The position numbers and the translations under genes were made by a program. Shown here piece after piece: positions 22,794 to 30,708 of a stretch of 30,708 nucleotides of DNA. Location of the stretch: NCBI GenBank assembly GCA_051453625.1, contig JBOZIK010000001.1, positions 28,879,469 through 28,910,176 of the forward strand, given 5' to 3'. Each line of letters begins with the position of its first letter. The stretch's first letter is position 1. The stretch is from Welwitschia mirabilis (taxonomy: Eukaryota > Gnetophyta > Gnetopsida > Welwitschiales). A model generated the notes under the pieces. That model saw nothing but the letters and a program-made list of their open reading frames with translations, made no database searches and was not told the origin of the DNA.

Positions 22794-24619
22794 AGTTAAA
22801 AAAAAGGAAATAATTAATTAATGATCATGATATTTTGTATTTGACTTAAATCATGGTCATCATAATGTCCTACTACAAGTGAACTGCCAGGGGAAAGGGG
22901 GGTGGGGATTGACAATGTGATATGATAGCTATGATAACTCCACTGGGGGATTAGTTAGCCATTCTTTGTAGGTCCTTACTCTGCTAACAATGGTTGCACT
23001 CCCTTCATCATAGAAAATTAATTTTTAGTTAGATTTCATAAAATTAGTAATGTCCTTGGTATCATCATAGGCATTACTTGTTTGCTAGACCCATTTTTGC
23101 ATATAGCAATTCCACATGACCATTCTACTTTTTTAGTTGCTAGTGTTATTTTAGGATATGAGTAAGAAAGTTCATTTCTAAGCCACATTTAATATTATCA
23201 TTTATTAATTAAAAAATTAGATATAGTTGGTCTTTTCATAATCATTACCTATTGAAGTGGTACTTTATGTGTTTTTTCCCTGTTATGCCATGCATCATTA
23301 TCAAGTGGTTTTATGTTTCTACCAGGGGGTTTTGCAAGGTTAAAATTTTGGGAAGATAAACAATCTTCTTCATGATCATAGTTGTCCATTCTAATTATTT
23401 CTTTCTTAGTTATTTTGTTTGGAATTTTCAAAGTCATTTATGTATATTTTTTCATATAATACTTAGGACTTCCTCATTTGGTAGTTTTCTGGTTGTCTTT
23501 TTATTTTCACTTATAGTTTTTATTTATAAGGGTTGTTTTTCTTTTATCACTTTAATTGATGCATTTCTTTCACTTTTATTGATGTATTTCTTTTATTTTA
23601 TGTTAATGTTTTTTTTCATTTATTTACTTTTAATTTTCATACATTCACTTAGAAAATATTGAATGCTTATTATGTTTGAGGTACATTTAAGGAGTTCTTC
23701 TGAGCATTACTTCCTTATATTGAGTGAATTATTATGGTCTCATAAGATTCTTTCATCATGGTTATGTTTTTAAAGATAATTCTTCACTTTTTAACTTCTT
23801 CTTATTTTTTTGCTACTTTCCTAATGCTTGATTGCTTTCAAATTTTTCCTGGTTTTTTGTATCTTTTCAACATCTCATTTGATCAGTGTTTCTTATGTCT
23901 ATCATTCTCATGTCATATAAAATAATAATCATCCTTTTTACTTGTTACAATTTGGGATGTCTTGCTTCACCTGAGTGGGTGGGGGAGGGACAAGATATCT
24001 TTTTAATCTTCTTGAAATATATTAAGAAAAACTTTAAATTTAAATGGATTATTTTTAACTTTTATAAAACATATTTGTAATGAGTTATTTGGATATGATT
24101 TCATGTTACTTGAATAAAATTTCATGGACATTATCTAGAAGTGCACAATAGCACACTTTTAGAACTTTTCTATAGCTATGTTTCAAAACATTTAAAACAT
24201 CTTTAATAAGGGAAAAGAATGTTATGATTACTCTTTTTACTTTATCCCTTATAGAATACATTAATGAAACTTCTTTGCATCATTTTCAGTTATCACTATT
24301 GAATTTTATACATCAGTTTCAGTATCACTATATTGAATTATGCATACACATTATTACTTTCTATGCTATCATTATTATATTTTATGAATTTTTTTATGTG
24401 TATATGACATTCATTTGTTCTATTGTGATATGTTTAAGTAGGGGGCTTATGAATATGTTAGTATTTGTATTATTTAATTGGTTTTAATGTCTATTCTAAC
24501 TAGGTAAAATTTAAACTTAAAATTACATTTTTCTAGTTGTAATTATCTTAGAGAAGTTGGCTCATAATATAGTTAGTTACTCACTTTGTCAGGGACTAAT
24601 AAGCTAAAGTAGGGGACTA

Positions 24620-26060
24620 TGTTGTGATGCTAATTTGTAGGATTTTCATGGGATATTTTTAGTACTTTTATAAGATATTTATATAGATTTAGGTGGTTCC
24701 TTTCTTAATTACATTATACAACTATGGGATGCATTTGTGCTGGGGGTTGAGATTAGTCAGAAGCAGAGGAAGCTCATATATTAATTATGGAGAGTTAATG
24801 GGATGAGCATGGAAAAACATAATTCTTGATATATTTGGAGATATTTTAGGCATATTCTAGTACTTAGTATTTAAGATAAAGATTAATGATAAAGGAGGTG
24901 GATTTATTTTAGCTAAAAAATATTTTAAAGGATGTTGTCCATACTGTCATCCCCATGATAGTTAGAACAACAGCACTATAGTGGTCTATTGTGACAGTGA
25001 TGTAAACTAGAATTAGAATACAACTAGCCCCCTTTTCTAAGGAGGTATCATCTCCATTTTTACCTCCATAACATAAGGGATGAAAATACATCTAGAGCTA
25101 ACTATAGAGCTGATTGCAAAGCTATACGTTAATGACTTATCTACTATTATAGGACATTGTCCCCAATGTTATCCCCACGATAGTGAAGATGACAACTATT
25201 TTTATATAAATGGAAGTAAATTATCTTATAATGAGGTCATGCACCCCATCTAGGCTTCTAGGGTTTTTTTCGCTAACTTCTAGGGTTACATCTCTAGAAT
25301 CTTTAATGTAAAACTATAAAAACCTTTCTTTTTCTTACTTCTAATTCATATTTTATATTTGATATTATTGTGATAGAAGATTGAAGGATAATAGATTTAT
25401 CTAGTAGCTATAGAGAGAAGTTTACCTTAATGTTAGATTAAGTATCCTCCACTAAGGTTCTGCTACTTTCTTATAAGTGGATGTAAAAGTTTCTAATTAA
25501 TTAAATTACTTTTTTTCACTACCATTTTGTAAATGTTCCTTATAGTTTAAGTTGGTTATAGTTTTATGACAAATCTATAGTTTATTTATATCATAAGAGC
25601 AACCTTTGTTAAGGTTAACTTTATCAGATTATATTTTTCAGTGCATTCTATTTCATTCCATTTTCATGTTTGCATTATTCATATTCTACTTGGCATATCT
25701 TATAGTTTATATTGGTTATAAATAAGTGATAAACTCTTTCTAATTAATCTAAGTTATAAGAACTAATTCTTGTAACAGGAGGAGTGGAACCCAAATAGAT
25801 TCACTACACTTGTACTTAATCCATTGCATTTCATCATCATTCATTTTGTATTACCTTACATTATTGTTTACTTTTATTTACTAATATAGAAAAGACTAAA
25901 ATACTTGTGAAATCAAAATTATAACTTTTAGCCTAGTTCCTTCAATGGATTATGATATTTAAATTGACTCTCATCTATAGTAGTATGTGTCTTCTTCAAG
26001 TATTATGATTTATAGGTTTTGCCTATAGACTTAGATATTGCATAAATTCACATCGCAATA
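24620..26060 (+). mobile_element. LTR C: 3' LTR of the inner element
   Basis: The LTR starts TGTTGTGATGCTAATTTGTA and ends about CACATCGCAATA, 1441 bases. It is directly preceded by a purine tract (24609-24619), as expected for a 3' LTR, and no primer-binding site follows it. It is closest to LTR B. It is longer mainly because of an extra stretch of about 70-90 bases near 24692-24780. Its TATA box is at 25315-25324. Confidence 0.75.
25315..25324 (+). promoter_or_regulatory. TATA box of LTR C
   Basis: TATAAAAACC, in the same context as LTR B (a few bases after tctagaa-ctttaatgta). Confidence 0.6.
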
Positions 26061-26188
26061 AGAGTTATTATATTGTTTAATTTGTTTTTGATTTTTATTC
26101 CTACATGATAAGTACTTATGAACTTAGTTTACATTCTCCCTAGTTACTATTTATCTTGGACAATTTTGCCCACAATCAGGCTATGGTG
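26061..26188 (+). mobile_element. Probable 3' remnant of the outer element's interior
   Basis: This is a 128-base stretch between LTR C and LTR D. It ends in caatcaggctatgg immediately before LTR D, resembling the tract before LTR C (agtaggggactatg). That makes it a candidate for the outer element's purine tract, displaced from 17693 by the inner insertion. Confidence 0.45.
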
Positions 26189-26709
26189 TGTTGCCAAACT
26201 CTGTATATGTAATGGGGTATTATGACTTATTTTGCAGGACATTTATACAAGTTTAGATGTAATTTAGATGATTATAGAGAGTTGATGGGATGATGAGAGA
26301 AACATGAAATTCTTGATCTATGTCAAGGCATTTAAACATATTTTGATACTCAGGGCTTTAGATGAATATTAATGATACAACAGGATGATTTATCTTAAGC
26401 TGGAAACATAAGGAAGATCGTCATCCCAACTGTCATCTCCATAATACATAAGATGATAGCACTTTCTCAACTATTTGAATGCTGACATGAACTAGAGCTA
26501 GGAGCTAAAAAGGCCTCTCTCTTAATTGTCTCCATGACATGTAGGATGATAATTGATAACTCATCTATCATCATCCTTGGTGTCATTCCCATAACAGTTA
26601 AGACAACACTGAAATGATTAGCTAGCTTTCATTCATTTCATCCATTTCTTTCTCTTAATTGAGCATATATTTTAGTTCACTTTGAGTAATAGTTACACTT
26701 TCTTTGTTG

Positions 26710-26716
26710 TATAAAG
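26710..26716 (+). promoter_or_regulatory. TATA box of LTR D
   Basis: TATAAAG within ttgttgtataaagaaacctc, matching LTR A base for base except near the end. Confidence 0.6.
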
Positions 26717-26857
26717 AAACCTCTTCTTCAATCCTTTTCTCTTCTTTGATGCACTAAAAATTCTTGTAATAGGAGATTAAAGGATAGAAGATCCATCTTG
26801 AGTAGTTATAGAGAGATGTTTCCTTCATGTTGGGCTATGCATCTTTCATTTAGGTGT

Positions 26858-26973
26858 GGCTACTTTATAACTTAAATACTGGTTTTATAATATAAAATAT
26901 TTTTTTATTCATGGTATGACTACTTTATAATCTAAATATTGGTTTGATAATATAAAATATTTTTTATTCATTA
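26858..26973 (+). repeat. 60-base tandem duplication in LTR D
   Basis: Copy 1 starts at 26858 (ggctactttataacttaaat) and copy 2 at 26918 (gactactttataatctaaat). Each runs on to aatataaaatattttttattcat. LTR A has one copy at the equivalent place. Confidence 0.85.
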
Positions 26974-27458
26974 ATACTTTTTAGTATTCCTTATAGTTAT
27001 GTTGCTATTGATTCAGTGATAATTTCATTAATGATATAGGTCATAAGAATAACCTTTGTTAAGGTTTACAATTTTAGTGTAGGAGCATTTTGCATTATAT
27101 TCTATTTGCCTTACTTGATAGTTTAATTAAGTCTCAGTTAGTTATAGTTTCCCTCTCTAATTTAGATTATGTAGGTTCAATCTTCCTAATAAGTTGATTT
27201 AATAATCAAATAGGTATTCATCTAGATTAGGTTACGTTTGCATTATATTGTGTATTTATTTTTTTATATCATTATATTAGGTTTAATAGGATATAATATT
27301 TTCTTTAAAAATTAATTCTCCTTCTTATCTTGCATGCCTTCAACAGGTTTACGACATTTCAGTCACTCCATCTAGATTAGTGACCCATATTTGCAATATA
27401 TTTATTTGTAATTAATAGGATTTGATAACTGACAAAACATTACTAATTTACGTACCAC

Positions 27459-27558
27459 NNNNNNNNNNNNNNNNNNNNNNNNNNNNNNNNNNNNNNNNNN
27501 NNNNNNNNNNNNNNNNNNNNNNNNNNNNNNNNNNNNNNNNNNNNNNNNNNNNNNNNNN
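27459..27558. other. Run of N (exactly 100 bases) with duplicated edges
   Basis: The 24 bases aaacattactaatttacgta(ccac) before the run reappear after it with one C/T difference. This looks like two overlapping contig ends separated by a placeholder gap. Confidence 0.85.
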
Positions 27559-27583
27559 AAACATTACTAATTTATGTACCACA

Positions 27584-27866
27584 AAAATATCTTATATTCT
27601 TTTTATTATACTTTTTTATTTAGTTTTTTAGTCTTTTAAGATACTTTCAATTGTTGGTATTAGTTCCTTTTAATGATAGTTGAACTAATACACTTTTTTT
27701 TTAGTGTTTTCTTTTATTTTGTAGTTTCTATTATTGGGTACTAATTCATTTTTTAATGATACTTGAAGTAGTTTATTTATAAGTTTTTTAAAGTTTGTAA
27801 TCTAATCTAAATAATTTTTATATTATATATTTTTTGGTTATAGTTATAAAAAATCTTCCATAGGTT
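27584..27866. other. T-rich spacer between LTR D and LTR E
   Basis: No gene. A loose duplication is visible: tttcaattgttggtattagtt with a following tttaatgatagttgaa, and tttctattattgggtactaat with tttaatgatacttgaa, about 90 bases apart. Confidence 0.5.
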
Positions 27867-29077
27867 TGTTGCGAAGCCAACTTAGATGTATTTAATAAGG
27901 TATTTTAAGCTATTTTGTAGATAAACTAATAGATAAATTCCTAGTTCCTATGACAATCAAGAATCCAGGAGCACAAAACGAAAAGATGCAGTTTATCAGA
28001 TAATTCATGAGCATTTCATATAGATATGGATAAATTGTATTTTCAGATGATTATCCTTGTAAACAATAAGATATTACACTGACAAAGGATGAATAGAAGA
28101 CTGTCATCCTCTATGTCATCCAGACAATAGTCAAGATGACAATCCTAATTAAGCATATGATAGAATTATTTCCAGATGACTTGTAGTTGAAGTGAAGATC
28201 GTATTATCAGATTCCATCGTCCACCTAATCATCCAGATGACATTAGTGGACGATATCTCTAGAATCAGTCGACAACAGTTTGCATGAAGACCATAAGTAG
28301 GAAACTGAAAGTGAAACAGATAACTCATTATAAATCCCTATCATTGCCTACATCGTTCGGAAAATCATAAGGACGACACTGTTGTCCCATAGTTTTACAA
28401 TATGTATTCTTGCGTTGTCACCTATTCTTTGCGACTTTCCCTTACATGTTAGCTAAAATTTCTACTTTACCGTTCTGTCAGTCTACTTTTCCTTTCTGTC
28501 TATAANNNNNNNNNNNNNNNNNNNNNNNNNNNNNNNNNNNNNNNNNNNNNNNNNNNNNNNNNNNNNNNNNNNNNNNNNNNNNNNNNNNNNNNNNNNNNNN
28601 NNNNNNNNNNNNNNNNNNNNNNNNNNNNNNNNNNNNNNNNNNNNNNNNNNNNNNNNNNNNNNNNNNNNNNNNNNNNNNNNNNNNNNNNNNNNNNNNNNNN
28701 NNNNNNNNNNNNNNNNNNNNNNNNNNNNNNNNNNNNNNNNNNNNNNNNNNNNNNNNNNNNNNNNNNNNNNNNNNNNNNNNNNNNNNNNNNNNNNNNNNNN
28801 NNNNNNNNNNNNNNNNNNNNNNNNNNNNNNNNNNNNNNNNNNNNNNNNNNNNNNNNNNNNNNNNNNNNNNNNNNNNNNNNNNNNNNNNNNNNNNNNNNNN
28901 NNNNNNNNNNNNNNNNNNNNNNNNNNNNNNNNNNNNNNNNNNNNNNNNNNNNNNNNNNNNNNNNNNNNNNNNNNNNNNNNNNNNNNNNNNNNNNNNNNNN
29001 NNNNNNNNNNNNNNNNNNNNNNNNNNNNNNNNNNNNNNNNNNNNNNNNNNNACATTGCACAAATATACATCATAACA
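27867..29077 (+). mobile_element. LTR E: 5' LTR of a third Ty3-type element
   Basis: The LTR starts TGTTGCGAAGCC and ends ATCATAACA just before a primer-binding site. It is 1211 bases including the N run at 28506-29051, close to the length of LTR A, so that run is about the right size. The TATA box is at 28329-28335. Motif units of the TCATCC-to-GATGAC type at about 28108-28143 and 28217-28252 are better preserved than in A-D and keep some CG (atcgtcc, gtggacga). Base composition is less AT-biased than in the other LTRs, so this element is probably younger. Confidence 0.75.
28329..28335 (+). promoter_or_regulatory. TATA box of LTR E
   Basis: TATAAAT within ctcattataaatccctatc, at the place equivalent to the other LTRs. 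Confidence 0.6.
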
Positions 29078-29080
29078 AAT

Positions 29081-29098
29081 TGGCATCATTGCTGAGGA
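29081..29098 (+). other. Primer-binding site after LTR E (tRNA-Asp type)
   Basis: TGGCATCATTGCTGAGGA lies three bases after the LTR end. It has five differences from the expected tRNA-Asp complement, all C to T or G to A. Confidence 0.8.
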
Positions 29099-29375
29099 AG
29101 GATGCTTGGAAATCGAGAGTTATTGTTGCTTCGGTGGATATTCTAGATGTTTACTGCAGCATCGGTATACCAGTACCCTATGTAAGTATTTTTATTTTAG
29201 TTTTTATTTTTCACTAATCACTGATGTCCCCGAAGTCGTCCAGATGTCACAGTTGGATGACAGATCCCTTTTCTGCTTTTACTCATTCTATTTTTTTCTG
29301 TGTTTTTTGTTTTTGTTGTCTCAGGTATCATCCAGATGACATATAGGATGACATACAAGATAGCACTGAAACTAA
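29099..29375 (+). other. Leader of the third element
   Basis: Untranslated leader between the primer-binding site and gag. It contains two TCATCC-type units: gtcgtccagatgtcacagtt followed by ggatgac (29236-29262), and tatcatccagatgacatata followed by ggatgac (29326-29352). The same arrangement, more decayed, follows the primer-binding sites of the other two elements. Confidence 0.6.
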
Positions 29376-30708
29376 ATGGTTAAGATCAGAAAAAGAGAAA
29401 AATTCCAGAGAGAGTAATAATTTATTGCAGAAAATATCCGAGAAGGTTTTCTTAATTTTGAATTTGAAAATCAAAATGCAAACTTTAGTATTTCTTGAAA
29501 ATTCTGATTGTAATTCTGCAAAAGAATCTGATTTTAATTTGGAAGAATTAAATACCGTGTCGATCTCTTATTAAAAACAACCTATCTCACCAAATCCTCC
29601 ACTTGTCATTGGAATTGTTACTTCTACTCCTCTTCAACCAAATACTCATATGACTCTGAGAGATCTCATAGCTAATAAATGACTTAAAATTTAAAACCCC
29701 TTTGNNNNNNNNNNNNNNNNNNNNNNNNNNNNNNNNNNNNNNNNNNNTTATCCTACCTTTAGAGGAGAACCTGATGAAGACCTTCTACAACACATCATTG
29801 AAATTGAGTAACTCATCCTTACATCTGGAAATGATAAGAAACGCATAACCGATAGAACTTACATAATCATCTTTCCATAACTTTGTAAAATAAACCTAAA
29901 ATTTGGCTTAAGACAATTCCTCATAAAAGCCTAAAATCTTAGAGCCAAGTTCAAGAGGCCTTTCTCAAAAGATTTATAAATGAAACCACCGTCTAGAAAC
30001 ATAAGAAAGAAGTTATAAACTTCTAATAACTACCTAACGAAGAATATGCTTCTGCTTATGAGAGATTCATCGTAGCTTTATACTCAAACCTAGTAGATGT
30101 CATTTCTATGGTAGAATTAATAAATTATTTCTATAGTGGTTTAAACAGTCACATAAAATAGCTCATAGATTTCTCTTGTGAAGGCAACCTCTTAAACCAA
30201 ACTCTAGAATATGCTTAGAAGATACTAGAAGACTTAGTTGAAGTAAGTCAAACCTGGCCAAAAACCTCATCTCAAGAAAATAGAGTAGTAGGCCAAATCA
30301 TAAAAGACCTCAAAGAAAGCAAACATAAGAAAACTGAAACCAAAAGAGAAAATGAACCAGCTAGCATCATTAAGGACTTTACATCTACTTTAGAAAAATA
30401 CACTCAGATGATCTTAGATGCTAAAGTGGTCACTGAGAGAAGTCAAATTATTAGTTACCACTGAGATAAGTAAACTTATTGGTCCAACTTATGATCTATA
30501 TGAAGATAGTTATCACATCACAAAAGAGTGTCCTTTACTTCCTACATGCAAAGAGAGAATTTATGAAAAAGTATGTGCATTGAACCAAGGACCCTCCAAC
30601 TACAATCAAAACTATAATCAAAGACAAGTCTCAAATCACAACTTTCAAAATAGGATGAATGAACAACCTAGAAATTTTCAATCACATTATCCTAACTCCC
30701 AACCCTAT
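29376..30708 (+). pseudogene. Ty3-type (Athila-like) gag, broken, runs off the window
   Basis: Gag is the capsid and nucleocapsid precursor. A candidate ATG lies at 29376, with a frameshift within the next 40 bases. The N-terminal part continues in one frame across the 43-base N run (29705-29747), with YPTFRGEPDEDLLQHI at 29749. After another shift near 29885, the capsid region (EEYASAYERFIVALYSN, FYSGLNSHIK, LNQTLEYA) is open except for stops at 29940, 29994, 30024, 30027, 30159 and 30216, ending at 30462. A third shift leads to a zinc knuckle at 30490-30531 (YDLYEDSYHITKEC), whose first two Cys are Tyr. An N/Q/Y-rich tail typical of this group then runs off the window. Not functional. Confidence 0.85.
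29705..29747. other. Run of N (43 bases) in gag
   Basis: Undetermined bases. The gag reading frame is the same on both sides, so the stated length is plausible. Confidence 0.9.

Larger units (their letters stand above)
19069..24619 (+). mobile_element. Internal region of the inner element
   Basis: About 5.5 kb, including a 947-base run of N. The order of landmarks is the same as in the outer element: leader with a TCATCC motif (19346), broken frames at 19615-19959, about 20310-20543 and 20667-21185, an A-rich then G-rich tract (22748-22907), a conserved block at 23032-23135, and a purine tract (aagtaggggactatg) directly before LTR C. I found no reverse transcriptase or integrase core in the visible parts. 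It is probably a non-autonomous relative of an Athila-like element. Confidence 0.65.
26189..27583 (+). mobile_element. LTR D: probable 3' LTR of the outer element
   Basis: The LTR starts TGTTGCCAAACTC and aligns with LTR A throughout. Its TATA box is at 26710-26716 and its TCATCC motif units are near 26417, 26527 and 26569. It contains a 60-base tandem duplication not present in A. The 3' end is disturbed by the N run at 27459-27558, whose two sides repeat the same 24 bases; the likely end is ...GTACCACA. No primer-binding site follows, so it is a 3' or solo LTR. Confidence 0.7.

Noticed and set aside
23372-23662. 96-codon hydrophobic frame as a membrane protein
   Set aside because: It comes from T-rich noncoding element DNA. 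The homologous outer stretch (about 16470-16750) does not keep the frame.
24224-24487. 87-codon frame near the end of the inner element
   Set aside because: It is AT-driven, and the homologous region at 17330-17570 has stops throughout.
28478-29089. Three overlapping minus frames near 28.5-29.1 kb
   Set aside because: They are almost wholly N and lie inside LTR E.

Overview
The window looks like intergenic nuclear DNA of a flowering plant with a retrotransposon-rich, strongly AT-rich genome. The evidence is Ty1-copia and Ty3-type LTR retroelement relics with plant-type primer-binding sites, a piece of plastid DNA carrying the start of rps14, and no intact cellular gene. Every long open frame is a chance frame, a frame through N, or a broken piece of a transposable element. 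The species cannot be named from the sequence.

Layout. 1-3.8 kb: the 5' part of a decayed Ty1-copia element on the minus strand, with LTR, primer-binding site, gag with two damaged zinc knuckles, and the protease active-site region. The LTR holds three kinds of internal repeat. 4.58-6.4 kb: a diverged tandem array, about 15 units of 89-92 bases followed by about 4-5 units of 101 bases. This is the least explained structure here. 6.4-11.2 kb: AT-rich DNA in which I recognise nothing. 11.23-11.59 kb: a plastid insertion with the start of rps14 and the T-arm end of a tRNA, interrupted by a gap.

11.73-27.6 kb: four related LTRs (called A, B, C and D) and two homologous internal regions. A resembles D and B resembles C. 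Primer-binding sites follow only A and B, and a purine tract precedes C but not B. This reads best as one element (B to C) nested near the 3' end of another (A to D). Both internal regions lack a recognisable gag or reverse transcriptase but share a conserved, broken reading frame of unknown function, so both look non-autonomous. 27.87-30.7 kb: a fifth LTR (E), a tRNA-Asp-type primer-binding site and a broken Ty3-type (Athila-like) gag running off the window.

The relics share one pattern of decay. All 18 differences between the four primer-binding sites and the expected plant tRNA complements are C-to-T or G-to-A. Many stop codons and lost zinc-knuckle cysteines can be explained the same way, as expected for long-methylated, silenced DNA. 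Eight runs of N interrupt the window. At least two (21586-22532 and 27459-27558) look wrong in size or have duplicated edges.
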